In this document: in pieces, positions 12,201 to 23,869 of the stretch
Position numbering within the stretch: the stretch's first letter is position 1
How the letters are laid out: each line of letters opens with the position of its first letter
Origin: Brachypodius melanocephalos
Taxonomy: Eukaryota; Chordata; Aves; Passeriformes; Pycnonotidae
Direction of reading: 5' to 3'
Length of the DNA: 64,000 bases
Assembly: GCA_013398615.1 (NCBI GenBank)
Contig: VZSR01002145.1
Coordinates: forward strand, 3,706,657-3,770,656
Program-made: the position numbers and the translations under genes
Notes under the pieces: generated by a model
The model's database searches: none
Seen by the model: only the letters and a program-made list of their open reading frames with translations
Told to the model about the DNA's origin: nothing

Positions 12201-15200
12201 AAGTGACCAAACACCTTTTCACCAGGACTGACACTGAGTGAGAAGCTGTGAGTGCTCCTACACTGCAACACAATCCTTCCCCTGTGGGAGTCACACTGAG
12301 CAAACTGAATTTATCAAACCTAACAAGTGACAGAGCTGAAGGTTTTTGGCTTAAGGGGACAAGTCCAGCCCTACGGTGTCCACAGCTGCCCCTGTTTAAA
12401 CAGTGCAGGTTACTGGAGCAGAAACTTCTATCTCCATCCTGTAAGAAGCTTTGGCAGTTGAGCCCACAGACAGCAACTAAACCCTGACCCAGTAACTCAT
12501 GCAAGTGCCTGTGGAGGAGGAATAAATCAGTCAGGCCTGCATACACCACCAAAATTTGAAAGGAAAGCAGGAACGAGGACAAACTGAGCTAACCAACAAA
12601 CCCCAGGCCCTCCAGTATCTGATGCAGCCTTGAACTCTGTGAATGACAAGGAATCCATCAGGCTCAAGGCTGTGCTCACTTCACTGCCTGTGAAAGCATC
12701 TGGTGAGGAGGGTGATGGAAAAAAACCCAAAGCAATAAATACTACAAACACGAAGATTAAAAAATTCCAATGTTTGCAAGTCTGCTGCTGCCCAGCTGAT
12801 ATGGAGAGTTTTGAATGAAGAGGAAATGAAAAGACACCAGTCTCTGATAAAGCAGCATCTCCAATAAGGAACCACATCTTCTGAAAAAGCAATAAAGGCC
12901 ATTGATATTGTATTGGATGTATCTGGAGTGAGGACAGCAGATTGCAATCTGTGTGCTCGGTGATGACAGAGCTCTGTCTGGATGATACAGGATGGCCTCA
13001 CACGAGGGGAGAGAATATTAGAAATGAGTTGTAATGAACTCCATGTTTCAATCAAAAGGGAATAAATGAATGAGGACTTTCACCTTCTGAAAGAGAGCTG
13101 ATATTGTACTTTAGAACATTACTCATTAGGGCTGTGGCCACTTTTCAAGTACAACACGCTTTTCATAACAAGATCATCACACTTGCATCTGTCACAGCTA
13201 CAACAAAGCTGAATTGAGCCCCAAGAACCAGAACTGCATCCACACAGTCAAATGGATTTCCATAAATCCAAAGTCTGCACAGCCTGGAGGACACGTTACC
13301 AAACACAGGACCATTCCACAGCACACAGAGGTTGGAGGAAGATTTGGAAGACTTCAAAATCATGGGTAGAAAGTTCTCTATACACCACAAAACTTGTGTG
13401 AAATTGCTTACAGGCAATTCACTGAATTCATCTAAGATGCTGTCAGAAGTGCAACAGTCACAACAGTTCTACAACAAACATTCATGTTTCACCATCTCTC
13501 TCAACAGAGTCTCTGTTAGACCAGGACATAGGCACACCAGTGAAACACCCTTTTGTAGACCTAAGTGATATTCTGAATATGCCAAACTCATTCAATCTGT
13601 TTCAAGTCATGTTTTTCTTGGCCTTCAATGTTTTTCAGGTTTGGGTGGATGCAGCAGCTCAGATTTTTTTCTCCCTGGGACCAGGTTTTGGGGTCCTGTT
13701 GGCTTATGCCAGCTACAACAAATTCCACAACAACTGCTACCAGTGAGTTCTACCTTATTCTATAAGTAAAATCGAGTTAAAAAATATAACTGTGGGTATT
13801 TATGAAATAGAAGCAGAGTGAAAAGCACTAAATTGTGACCTGTGTACGTAGAAATCAGAAGTAAGTGTAACAGAGAACTTGCAATATAAAGCATTTTTCC
13901 TCTGTTGCCTACCTTAAAGAAAAATAATTTTCTCTAATTACAGCAAGAGGTCTAAAATGTAGAAACCTGCCACAACAAAATGGACTAAAACCCTGCCAGA
14001 CCATCACATTGTAGTTATTTAATCTCTGTAGTCAGTTAGGAAATAACTTCATAGTCTTGAGCAGAAAGGCAATATATGGTTTTTCCTTGTTACCTGAAAA
14101 AACATCTATTTCTAACTTCTAAAATAAATGTCTTAATTCTTTAATATTCAATATTAATAGTAATAATAGTAATTCCTATTATTTTAAAATGTCAGGATAC
14201 AGCCAGCACTCAATCCAGTGGCAGCCTGATGTTACAGCATCTGTATGGATTTGAGAAGAAAAAGTCATCCTGAGTTATTGGGGTTTTTTCCCTCTTCCTT
14301 TCAAATCTGCTGCTTGTTTTTCCCTTGTATTCCTCTTGCTTTTTTAGGGGTCTGTCTAGATTGTAGACCAAGAGGTCTGTCTAGATTGTAGAACCCTTTC
14401 TAGCAGGTTCAGATTCCCTGATGAGAGTTAGGTCTTCTGTTGCAGAGATGCTCTGGTCACCAGCACTGTGAACTGCCTGACCAGCTTTGTGTCTGGGTTT
14501 GTCATCTTCACCGTGCTGGGATACATGGCTGAGATGAGGAATGAAGATGTCTCAGAGGTTGCCAAAGACACTGGTAGGTTGACATTTCATACACATCTCA
14601 AACTGCTTCTAAAATGGAATATATTTGTATATGTACTGCTAGATGGGGAGTAGCCCAAGTGATGAGAAATATTTTGTGTATTATTCAGGATGCTGACTTT
14701 ATTGGGCACTGTTACACAGTACAGCTTAAAAAATTAGCCCATAAACACCACAAATAAAAGGCAGATTGCAGTTTCACAGCTGTGGTGGTCACTACACATG
14801 GCACAGCAGCCTGGGGGGAGGAGTTTTCCCCTGGGAGACACCGTGCACATCCTATCCCTCAGCACTACTGGCTAACAGTGATGCCAACTCTCTGCTCCAG
14901 GACCCAGCCTGCTCTTCATCACCTATGCAGAGGCCATTGCAAACATGCCAGCTTCCACCTTCTTTGCCATCATCTTCTTCCTGATGCTGCTCACGCTGGG
15001 GTTGGACAGCACGGTGAGTAACCAGCAGGGGAGACCCTTGGGGCACAGCCTGACCCTCTCAGGCATCACAGAAATAGAATTACAAACAAACTGAGGGGTT
15101 TGCAGCAGCAGGTGCCTTCTGTAAGACAGCAACTCCAATCTTTATCTGAATAGGTTTAAATATAACCAAGTGAATTGTCACTGTCATGCTGTGACAATTA

Positions 15201-18200
15201 ATAAGACCCTGAAATACACTCCTGGTTGAAGGCAGCCTTCCAGGCTCCTTTCTTGCTTGTAAACTTACAAAGCAATTATGAAAATCTGCAGGTTTTTCCC
15301 ACAAATTGGATATAAAAGGTGGGAACTGGAGATACACTAAAAACCTGTCACCTGAGTCTGGTTTTACTGGCGGAGAATCAGCTCCTTCCAGCAGGGCTGA
15401 ACTCATCAGATTTCACAGTCTTGGTCCTACTGAACCACCTCTCATTCCTCCACATTCTGGTGCCTGTAGCACCTTTGGATGACAGTACATCCCCACAGAT
15501 ACTTGAACACTAAATCCCCACCCTAAAGAGTTCAAAAAACTTAGGAGGGTAGACTTGTCTAAAAACCCCACCCCAACCCTACAGCAGAACAAAGCACCAA
15601 GGTTTCAACGCTGTAACGCTCCTTTAAGCACTCAAACACGCTTCTGAGCAGGTAACACTGCCCTCTATTTTCCAGTGATTTCTCCATGCTTTTCAGTTTG
15701 CAGGACTAGAGGGAGTGATTACTGGAGTCCTGGATGAATTCCCACATGTCTGGGGCAAACGCAGGGAATTGTTTGTCCTTGGTCTGACCATCGTTTGCTT
15801 TTTGGGGTCGCTGGCAACCCTGACATTTGTGAGTATTTCACCCACCCCCAGCCTCCCTCACTGGCAGTTTCCTGCCAATGACACTTTGGAGAGTGTAGTA
15901 ATTTTTTGAAGAGAGTTTCAAGAAATCAGATTGGACCTCCAGCCTGTTTTCTTTATGCATTAGAAATCTATTACTTGGAATAAATGTGAATAGTATTTCA
16001 GTAGGGAATATGTTGCAAAATTATCCTACTGTAACTCATGATGTGCTACACATCATAAACAATGCTGCTCATCAGTCATCAGACAACCAGACTTTTTTTA
16101 TGTGGTTTATTTCTTGTTCCCAAAAGCTCCATGTTTAAAAAGAACATGAATAGTTATTATAATCTTCACAATGTGTAAAATGCATTTTGAATTAAAAAAA
16201 AAAAAATCTAGTAATGGATTTCCTGGATCTTCCTCATTGTTTCAAGGCAGAAATCATCATTAGTCACATCAAATAGCTCCCACGGGGCTTGTGGATTTCA
16301 TTCTCACAACAAGCAATTTTTGAATAATGAGTGTAATGATCATAAGGGAAAAAGAAAGAAATACTTGGCTTTCCTGTCATGTTTTACTCCACTTGCTCAT
16401 TTATGTGTAACTTCCTTCTTATGCAAAGTGTTTGCTGTTAAAGGATGCCGAGTTCCTCTGCAAGAGATCTCCTCCTTCATGGCTCTAGATCCCAAATGGA
16501 AAGAAAGCAAAGGAACACTTTATTTATTTGCTGTTCAGTAGCTATGATCTCTGGTGGAGAAAGAAGAGGGCATGCAAAAAAGCCATGGTGTAAAATCCCC
16601 TTTGCTCACTAAAATCCATCCAGAAGTGCCAGCAGATTGTAGCTTCTCTGCACGGCAGCCCCCAAGGTGAGGGGCATCCACAGAGACTGAGCAGCTCACC
16701 AGGATTTCCCTGGCAGAAACAGCCACCAAGTGAGAGAACAGGGTGAATTTCCCACTTGTTCTGCTCCAAAGGCAGTACCAAGCACAGCAGGGCAGGATTG
16801 CCATCCCTGTATGCTGAGGACACTGACAGTTTGATCTCCTTTCCAGGGAGGAGCCTATGTGGTGAAGCTGTTTGAAGAATACGCCACGGGTCCAGCTGTC
16901 CTGACAGTCGTGTTCCTGGAGGCAGTGGCTGTGTCCTGGTTCTATGGTACCTCCAAACACCCCTGACCCAAATTCCTGAGCTCCTGCAGCTCAGCATTGC
17001 CTCAGTTTATGCAGACAACATCACCCATGTCTCCAGAAAAAAAGTTTACAGAAGCTTTTCACTCACTGATGACTAAAAGCAGTGAGAATTAGTATTAATT
17101 GCTCTCTGGCAGAAGCACACAGGCATCTAAAAGTAATAGGAGGTATAATTCAGAAAAATTGAGGGTTTAATAAAGTTAAGAGTTATAGGTCTTTTGGGAT
17201 AGATTCTGAATTTATTTGCTGGGCATAAAAAAGTGTGAAGTATCTACCTAAGAAAAACTTAGATCTGCTCTCATCCCTGTCCTCTCACTTGTCTCCACAG
17301 GCATCACCCAGTTTTGCAATGATGTGAAAGAAATGCTGGGCTCTGCCCCAGGCTGGTACTGGAGAGTTTGCTGGGTTGCAATTAGTCCCCTCTTCCTTCT
17401 GGTGAGTTTCCTTTAGAGCTCTTTCTTTCCAGCACAAGAAAATCACCACTGAACAATGCAGCTCCTTAGACTTCTAAAAGCTTAATTCCAGGATTCTCTT
17501 GTGAAGTTCTTCAGTAACAATTTTTGTTAAACCAAAAAGGCTCAATTAGTGAAAATATACAACACAATGCTCCAAGGTCTTGTTACTAAATCAGTTGTAA
17601 GGATTTTTGTAGTTGAATTAGCTGATTAAGTCTGGGTTCTGAATAACTCCCCCTCTGCCCTCTGCTAAACAAACTTACTTTGTTTTGTTGCTTTATGTTT
17701 ACCTCAGCAAAATGAAGCAATAAATGCTGATGAAAAATACTGTCAGAGGAGGAAAACCAAGATAAGTAAATACACTGTCTCAGCAAATGCTGATGGACAA
17801 CTTTAGAATATTCCACTTAAAATTTACAGCAGTTAATTACAACCATTATAAATCTATTACTCAGAATTGGAAATACTGTCCCAATGTTTGGCTTGGCAGT
17901 GTTATTAATAGCATTTGAACATAAAGTGTTCATTTCCTGATTCAAAATTAGTTCATGCTATCTTTTACTCTGGCTGGCCTTACTGGGAGCACAGCAGGTC
18001 AAGATGGAGTTTATGAAGCACAGAATGTAGATTTAAGACCTACAGAGTGAATTCAAAACTCTTGTAATGATCACGGTATAATTAACAGACTTTCATTTTA
18101 TTATTCCTAGAAAAAGAAGTCTATAAATAAAAATGTCACACCACAGTAATTTTTATACTTCTGTCCTCTTTGTAATCCTAAACCAGCAAAATAATCAGAG

Positions 18201-19670
18201 GGGCACAGAGCTCTGGGGATGTGGTTACCAGGCAGAGCTATTTGCATTCCCTATGGAAACTCAGCTAAAATAAGGAAAGCTCAGGATGAAGGATGTCATT
18301 TCTGTATGGAAGCTTTGCTGGTAAATCCTGAGCTTCTGAGGATACTCTGGAAAAAACAGTCAGAGATCCTTTGCAGGACAGTCACAAATATTATTCCTGT
18401 AATATTCAACTAAAAGTATTTGTTGTGTCCTAAGGAATTTTTCAGTCATGAATGATATGCTCAGGAAAATGATCCAGCAGCAGTAACTGAGCTGACATTT
18501 TTTCCTTTTCCTGCTCTGAGCAGTGTAGTGTGGAAAGCATCTGCTTTGGGAAGAATCCTTTTGGTCTTTATTTTGCGATTTGTTGTTGATTTGTTTTAAA
18601 TCTACACTCATGTAATTGAGGATTTTTTTCAGTTTCAACTTATTTTTAATCTTGAGTCCTACTCATTTTCTATTTATTTCAGTGCTAGACTAGAACACAG
18701 AGTTCCCCAAAGTGTGTGCCATCAGAATCCACATATTCACACTTTCCCTTTTTTCTCTTTCAGTTCGTCACTTGCAGCTTTCTGTCCAGCCCTCCCGAGC
18801 TGAGGCTTTTTGATTATGACTATCCCTACTGGACCACAGTTGTGGGTTACTGCATAGGAACCTCCTCCATCATCTTCATTCCCATCTACATGGTCTATCG
18901 CTTGGTCATCACCCCAGGGACACTCAAGGAGGTATCCCTTAATGATGCTCTGTTGCTTCTGTTTGACTGTTAGGAAGGTGATTCGTAAAAATGTCATGAC
19001 TGCCTGTTCTGTTCCTGAATTGACTTCTTCCCATTCTCACAAATCTCCTCAGTTCTTACTGAGGCTGCTGACAAATTCTTACAAAATACATCAAGTATTT
19101 TTTTAAGCTCTGATGAACTAGAGTCTTCCTAAAATTCACCCCAGATACTCAAAATCCCCCAGCCAAGCAAATGAGGCAGTGAAAGGCTGGTTTCCTGGCA
19201 TATTTCTGTAAGAAAAGCTTGTTTTTCTCTCACACATTCAATAAGATTTCTCTGCCATAAATCTATAATGACAATACTGAGATTTCTTTTAAGTTCAAGT
19301 AAGTATCAGTTGATAAAGAATATGTTTAGTTGGCTCAGGGTATCCAAGTAAACTGCAAAGTCCTAAAGCATTAATATGACATCAGCCAAGCTTTGATTCC
19401 AATTACGTTACAAATAATTTTTAAAATCCTGCTGTGTACTTCTATAGCACTTTCCATCTTCATAGTGCTAACAGAGGCCAGAAACACTCTTTAGGTCAAA
19501 GTCATACTTTATTATTAACCTCTTTCATAATGGCTGACATGTTACGTATTGCCTCTAAAATAAATCAATTTCTAACACTGATTTCTTTCCAACAGCGTAT
19601 TCTGAAAAGCATTACTCCAGAAACAGCCACAGAAATTCCCTTCGGAGACATCCGCATGAACGCAGTATAA
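8823..19670 (+). CDS. SLC6A4: Sodium-dependent serotonin transporter (SERT), 13 coding exons
   Basis: SERT carries serotonin into cells with Na+ and Cl- at the plasma membrane of serotonergic neurons, platelets and other cells. Coding exons: 8823-9279, 9969-10103, 10707-10926, 11323-11461, 11837-11971, 13639-13742, 14446-14573, 14901-15013, 15697-15828, 16847-16946, 17301-17401, 18764-18931, 19596-19670. They sum to 2007 bp, 668 codons plus stop, against 630 residues in human; the 38 extra residues all lie in the N-terminal tail. Twelve membrane segments are readable. Family signatures are intact: TM1 Asp136 (human Asp98) in AVDLGNVWRFPY, the EL2 cysteine pair with NCT and NVS glycosylation sites, the TM6 SLGPGFG, the TM8 LGLDSTFAG, and the C-terminal NAV PDZ-type end. 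Introns (about 0.3-1.8 kb) hold no other gene I can see. The start aligns a few residues before the human start and has a good Kozak context. Confidence 0.98.
9096..9128 (+). repeat. SLC6A4: In-frame ACC/ACA repeat coding for a Thr tract in SERT
   Basis: Eleven consecutive codons read Thr8-Ser-Thr2, built from ACC with a few ACA and one TCC. Human SERT has a short TTTT at the matching place, so this is an expansion of an existing short tract. Mixed codons suggest only moderate slippage. Confidence 0.9.
9969..10103 (+). CDS. SLC6A4: SLC6A4 coding exon 2: TM2
   Basis: 135 bp between a TTGCAG acceptor and a GTAACC donor. Encodes TM2 with GGIPLFYMELALGQY and the first intracellular loop NGCISIWRKICPIFKG, essentially identical to mammalian SERT. 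Confidence 0.97.
10641..10661 (+). repeat. T homopolymer (about 21)
   Basis: Run of T in SLC6A4 intron 2, about 45 bases before the exon 3 acceptor. It may extend the polypyrimidine region but is separated from the acceptor by mixed sequence. Confidence 0.9.
10707..10926 (+). CDS. SLC6A4: SLC6A4 coding exon 3: TM3 and extracellular loop 2
   Basis: 220 bp, CTCCAG acceptor and GTAAGT donor. Encodes TM3 with the conserved ASYYNTIMAW (Tyr214 = human Tyr176) and most of EL2 with both Cys residues and the NCT and NVS sequons. Asp207 and Val210 replace human Ala169 and Ile172, two positions on the inhibitor-binding face of TM3. Confidence 0.97.
11323..11461 (+). CDS. SLC6A4: SLC6A4 coding exon 4: end of EL2 and TM4
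   Basis: 139 bp. Encodes the end of extracellular loop 2, then TM4 and IWKGVKTSGK. The Thr corresponding to human Thr276, reported as the target of cGMP-dependent kinase regulation, is kept. Confidence 0.97.
11837..11971 (+). CDS. SLC6A4: SLC6A4 coding exon 5: TM5
   Basis: 135 bp, phase 0 at both ends. Encodes VVWVTATFPYIIL of TM5 followed by extracellular loop 3 (VRGATLPGAWRGV). Confidence 0.97.
11972..13638 (+). other. SLC6A4: SLC6A4 intron 5
   Basis: Unique-looking noncoding sequence of 1.67 kb. Open frames on both strands are short and unframed by splice sites. No repeat family was recognised. Confidence 0.7.
13639..13742 (+). CDS. SLC6A4: SLC6A4 coding exon 6: TM6
   Basis: 104 bp, TTTCAG acceptor and GTGAGT donor. 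Encodes TM6 with AAQIFFSLGPGFGVLLA, including the Phe and Ser residues of the substrate and ion sites, then ASYNKFHNNCYQ. Confidence 0.97.
14349..14392 (+). repeat. Two-copy 25-bp tandem repeat in SLC6A4 intron 6
   Basis: GGTCTGTCTAGATTGTAGA occurs at 14349 and again at 14374, giving a period of 25 with about 19 identical bases. It lies about 50 bases before the exon 7 acceptor. Confidence 0.9.
14446..14573 (+). CDS. SLC6A4: SLC6A4 coding exon 7: TM7
   Basis: 128 bp. Encodes TM7 (NCLTSFVSGFVIFTVLGYM), with the Asn and Ser that contribute to the Na+/Cl- site in the family, and the start of extracellular loop 4. Confidence 0.97.
14901..15013 (+). CDS. SLC6A4: SLC6A4 coding exon 8: TM8
   Basis: 113 bp, CTCCAG acceptor and GTGAGT donor. 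Encodes EL4b (FITYAEAIANMPASTFFA) and most of TM8, ending in LGLDST, which holds the Ser important for antidepressant recognition (human Ser438). Confidence 0.97.
15697..15828 (+). CDS. SLC6A4: SLC6A4 coding exon 9: TM8 end and TM9
   Basis: 132 bp, phase 0 at both ends. Encodes FAGLEGVITGVLDEFPHVW and TM9. Confidence 0.97.
16847..16946 (+). CDS. SLC6A4: SLC6A4 coding exon 10: TM10
   Basis: 100 bp. Encodes GGAYVVKLFEEYATGPAV and TM10. The donor GTACCT is weaker than the others, but the exon length and phase fit the family. Confidence 0.96.
17301..17401 (+). CDS. SLC6A4: SLC6A4 coding exon 11: TM11 start
   Basis: 101 bp, TCCACAG acceptor and GTGAGT donor. Encodes GITQFCNDVKEMLG and the first part of TM11. 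Confidence 0.97.
18764..18931 (+). CDS. SLC6A4: SLC6A4 coding exon 12: TM11 end and TM12
   Basis: 168 bp, phase 0 at both ends. Encodes the end of TM11, the loop with YDYPYWTTVVGYC, and TM12 through ITPGTLKE. Several residues in this TM11-12 part differ from human (for example IPIYMVYRLV). Confidence 0.97.
19596..19670 (+). CDS. SLC6A4: SLC6A4 coding exon 13: C-terminal tail
   Basis: 75 bp including TAA at 19668-19670. Encodes the cytosolic tail RILKSITPETATEIPFG and the conserved terminal residues NAV. Confidence 0.97.
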   Translation, partial: RILKSITPETATEIPFGDIRMNAV

Positions 19671-22585
19671 GCTGACCTGATCCTGCAGGAGGGAGGAGGA
19701 GCACAAAACATCACTCTCCCCACCCTCTCCCCCTAAAGAACCACCCTTCCAGAGAGACAACAAACGGAGTATTCCACGGAGGTGATGCCTCCAGCACATC
19801 TATCCAAGCAATTCAACGACATCTACTGTGCACTTCCAAGCAGGCTGAACTGAGCACTCACCCTGGAAGCACGAGGGAAGATCTCTGCTCCGGGAGTGGC
19901 ACCGAGTGCCTGCAGCAGCCCCTCCAGGACAAGCAAGGCAAGGCAGGATTAGGTGTAGACCCCCAGTGTGTGGCAGTGCTCCCGTATCTCCTCCCTCCGT
20001 GTGATCGTTCGTACCGGGCAATGTCGTATTCGCTTCTAAGGTTCTCTACTTGCTTCAACTACATGGGAAAACGCACAAATATTTCTGATAGCCATACATT
20101 ACTCGAGTAACGCAGGGGTTTATAAACTAGGAAAACGAAAATAGGAAGGTCCCTAGGTTTGTGGTGGAGTAGACAGAGGGAGAGGAAAAATGCTGAGCAG
20201 CACAGCTCTGCACACATCAGCAAACACAGCTGATAGCATTGGCCTTCTTTTCATTTCCTCTGGTTTGTAGGTGGTAACAATTTCTATTATTTCTTGCATT
20301 AAAAAAAAAAAAAACTTACAAAAACATTTTTTTTGTGATGTTTGAGGCTTCACTTTCCTTTAGACCCAATCAAGCCAGAAAAACTCATCGAGTTACTTGA
20401 CAAGCACTTAAGTTGCCAGCACCTACTATACTATTTTCATAACCAATCATTGTCCTGGCAGACCTACAGAAACTGCAGACCAACCGTGAATCTTTTTGAG
20501 TTCTTATGCCAAAACGTGCAGTCTTAAAAGATCTCTTTCTCTGCTTCACTTCCCTTTTTTTTACAGTTAATTTCACACCTCAATTTTGCTGGAGCCTGTG
20601 GGTTTTTCCTCCTCTTTCCTAGTACAGAAGTAAAATTTAGACTAATCCTTTTGGCTGGCTGACAAAAGTACATTTACAACTATCCAAACTTACTTTGAAT
20701 GTTTAGTAGCTCATATTCTAATGGGGCTGCATTAAGTTTTCAAGCTGAAGAAGAAAAGGAGGGCAATTTTTTTTTTCTTTTCTTAGCAAGAAGCTGGGTA
20801 GAATTCAGCAGGATTGATTCTCAGAACGATTTATATTAAATTTCAAGGCACTGACACATTAATTAACCCCCACATCCATGCTAAGGCACAGGATAGGCAC
20901 ACATGTGCTCCCCAAATGCAGCTGCCCTGGCCCTTGGAGGACACCAGTTCTGCTGCACTGGAAGTGCAGACAAACCCAAGCAGGCATCATTCATGTACAA
21001 ACTTGCATCGTGTTTTCACTCTGGCACATTGGTTATGGTCAAAGTAAAATAAAATACAAGGTAAAAGTCTCTTTTGTATCCCTTTGCTAAAGTTGCCAAG
21101 GTTCCCTGTGCAGCCAGGGCAGCGGCCATTAAGGAACCTGTTGGAGTTTACCTGGGTATGAAACACTTGCCAGGTCAGAGGAAAGCAGGGATGCTCTGTT
21201 TGCCTTCTGAAAACATTTCCATCACCTCTGCCAAAGTTTTCCCCCTTTGTGTACCTGGAGAAAAGCCTCTTCCACTTCCTCTTCCACTTTGGATAATGAC
21301 TTTTGAGTTCATCTAAGTCTCAATCCCAACTTCCAATGAGGAAATAATTTAAGAGGGACAAGGACTGTTCTTTCAGAACTGGACTCCTGAACTATTTTTA
21401 AAAAGGGAATATATTCTTTAACTGCCACTAGAAAAACCTAGTAGATCTGTCTTACTGGACAGTTACTTGTAAGAAAGTTTTGTAGTTTATGCCTCAAGTG
21501 TATTTGAAACCTACTTCCAAAAACTTTCTGAGTGCATTAACTGAAAAACATACACACAAAATGTCAATGTAAGATGAATGAGGTATTCATATGTATCCAA
21601 CAGCAAAGTGTGGGAAATAAAGGAGAAAACCTCACTCCGTTTCTTCCCTCTTCAGACAGGCGTTCAGCTAACAAAAAAAAATCTGTCATTTTTAAGACAC
21701 TTACATAGGACAGACAGTGTCTTTTTGGGAGGTTTCAGAGAGATTTCCCAAGAAGTATCACATTTTCTAGTGAATTAAGTCAGCCAGGAAGTCCTGACAG
21801 TAACACAAGCCCTGCAACAGCTGAAACATGAGAACAGTGTGCTCTGACTCCTGAGATACTGAGAGAGGATGAAAACTCTTAGAATTATTTGAAGATACAA
21901 AAAGCAATGTAGATTAAAAAGGCTTTTTTCTTTCCAAATAATACAACGATAAAATACATCCATGTTTTTATTCTGTAAATGCTGAAGTTGAAAGGCAGCT
22001 TAGTCCTCATTACTTTTTTGTTACATGGTGTACTGGCTTGAATATCTTATTATGGTAAGTTCATTTTTTAGTATTTCTATTTAGCTGAGTGGTTGAAATA
22101 CTGAGAAATTGATTTATTTACACAATTTTTTTTCCCTTTTACATACCCATCTGAAAACATGTAAAGTAACCAATATTTATCAGGTAACTCAGCAAGCAGC
22201 CATACCTTAAACACTGGTTTTGTATAAAAACTACTTATATTGATACCAAATGAGCTGCACTGCAGTTACAAAGTGTTTTGAGGCAAAAAAATTACTTCTC
22301 TTCAGCTCACCTTCCACTCATCTACCGTGAGTACATCCTACCCTCTGTTCCTAACAGTGAAAAGGAAGTAATGAATAGGTAAATTAGGACTTCTTTGCCT
22401 TTTAAAGAGAATTAAACTGGAGTTTTAGCTGTACAGAACTAAGTATTCCCTCCAACTTGTACATGATGCACCTGTATTAATTTATGCAGCTGTTTAGTTA
22501 CAAGTGTTGCAAGCTGATTGTAAGTCATCAGTATGTGCCTTGTACTGTAAACTGTTACTGTAATAAATTTAATATTCATAAACCA
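19671..22585 (+). other. SLC6A4: SLC6A4 3' UTR (inferred extent)
   Basis: AT-rich noncoding sequence after the stop. Possible poly(A) signals AATAAA occur near 21048, near 21616 and at 22562-22567. The last is followed within about 35 bases by a GT/CT-rich stretch, so the longest transcript probably ends near 22585. Earlier sites could give shorter isoforms. Confidence 0.6.
22562..22567 (+). terminator. SLC6A4: Candidate distal poly(A) signal of SLC6A4
   Basis: AATAAA with a downstream TCTCTTGTGCCTCTCTTCTG stretch resembling a GU/U-rich element. Confidence 0.55.
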
Positions 22586-23294
22586 TCTGCAGACGTCTCT
22601 TGTGCCTCTCTTCTGGGAAGAGCAAAGATAAAAATCACAATTCTAAGGAACAGCGTAATATCTAGTCCAGTTCACAATGCCAACAAGGCCTCTGACAAAA
22701 AGCAGAGGATTTCCTTCAGTGTTTGAACCCTGGCTCACTGCTAAACACTTTCATTCCATTCCAACAGAAGAATCAAAGCTCATTACAGTTGTTTACACAG
22801 AATAGCAAAACCAAACTGCTCCACACTGGAGAATGGGCTTAACTACTTGATTAGCTGACATATAAAACTCATCCTAAGCCTTTATAAAGTGGCAGCATCA
22901 GCATTTAATTTTACTCATGCTTTGTCTCATTGCTCAGTTGGCTGAACAAATTATTAGGGAAAAAACCAATCTCAAAACCTTTTTTTAATATATAAGTTCA
23001 CCTTGCTCTAGCATAAAAGTGATAAACTTAGAACAAAGCAAAGTGAAAGAAACAATTTTAAAAGTGTTGAAAATGTATTTTAAGAGCTATGACCACTTTC
23101 AGACATCCTACTTACCTAGTTGGAAGATAATTTTATTCTTGAATATGAACCTTTGAACAGAAGACTGACAAACGTAAAATATCACTTAACAAGCAGATAC
23201 AACTGTAATACACAAAAACAGTTTCATCTACCTTACTCCATGCAAAAAAGATGCAGTAAAATAACCTACACATGAAAAAAGACCCACATATTTG
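22586..23294. other. Short intergenic gap between convergent 3' ends
   Basis: About 0.7 kb between the inferred ends of SLC6A4 (+) and NSRP1 (-). No coding exon, RNA gene or repeat was recognised. Confidence 0.5.
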
Positions 23295-23869
23295 ATCTAA
23301 TATGTATCTTACACTTTATTAACTGTTTCTGTACACCAGAACCCACACATAATACAAAATTCTTATCTCAATATGCATATATCTTACAAAACTCCACTCT
23401 ACATACAGAAACGTCCTAGATCATTATTCAGGCTGGTTTTCTTGCTTTTTCACCCACTTTTACAGGTTTGCTTCCCATTTTTGAGAGCAGTAGTGGACAA
23501 CAAGTCCTCCTAAGGGCTGAGAGCACCTTTGTTTCAGCAGAGCTCAGTTGTGGCTGCTGAAAGGAGCAGGGGGATGCATTCTCACCTTATAATGTTTAAC
23601 ACTCCCAGGTCTGTCCAAAATCTTCATGTACCAAGGACATGGCACTGAAGGGCAGGGTGGACAGTCAGCCACATTTAACATTTCAATTGTACAGACAGAT
23701 TCAGGGTGTCTGTCAAGAGACCCATTGATCCATTCTTAAGAGACACACACCTTCCCAAAGGAAAGCCAGGAATAATTAGGTAGGATAACCTTTCCTGTAC
23801 AAGAGTCTGCACAGCAGTGGCCTCTCCTCCTGGCTGACAGCCCAGGTGTTTGTGCCCAGCCCAGGGCCA
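23295..23869 (-). other. NSRP1: NSRP1 3' UTR (inferred extent)
   Basis: Noncoding sequence between the TGA at 23870-23872 and the AATAAA at 23315-23320 on the minus strand. The end is set about 20 bases past the signal. Confidence 0.55.
23315..23320 (-). terminator. NSRP1: Candidate poly(A) signal of NSRP1
   Basis: TTTATT on the plus strand reads AATAAA on the minus strand, about 550 bases after the NSRP1 stop. It is the clearest signal downstream of the gene. Confidence 0.6.
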
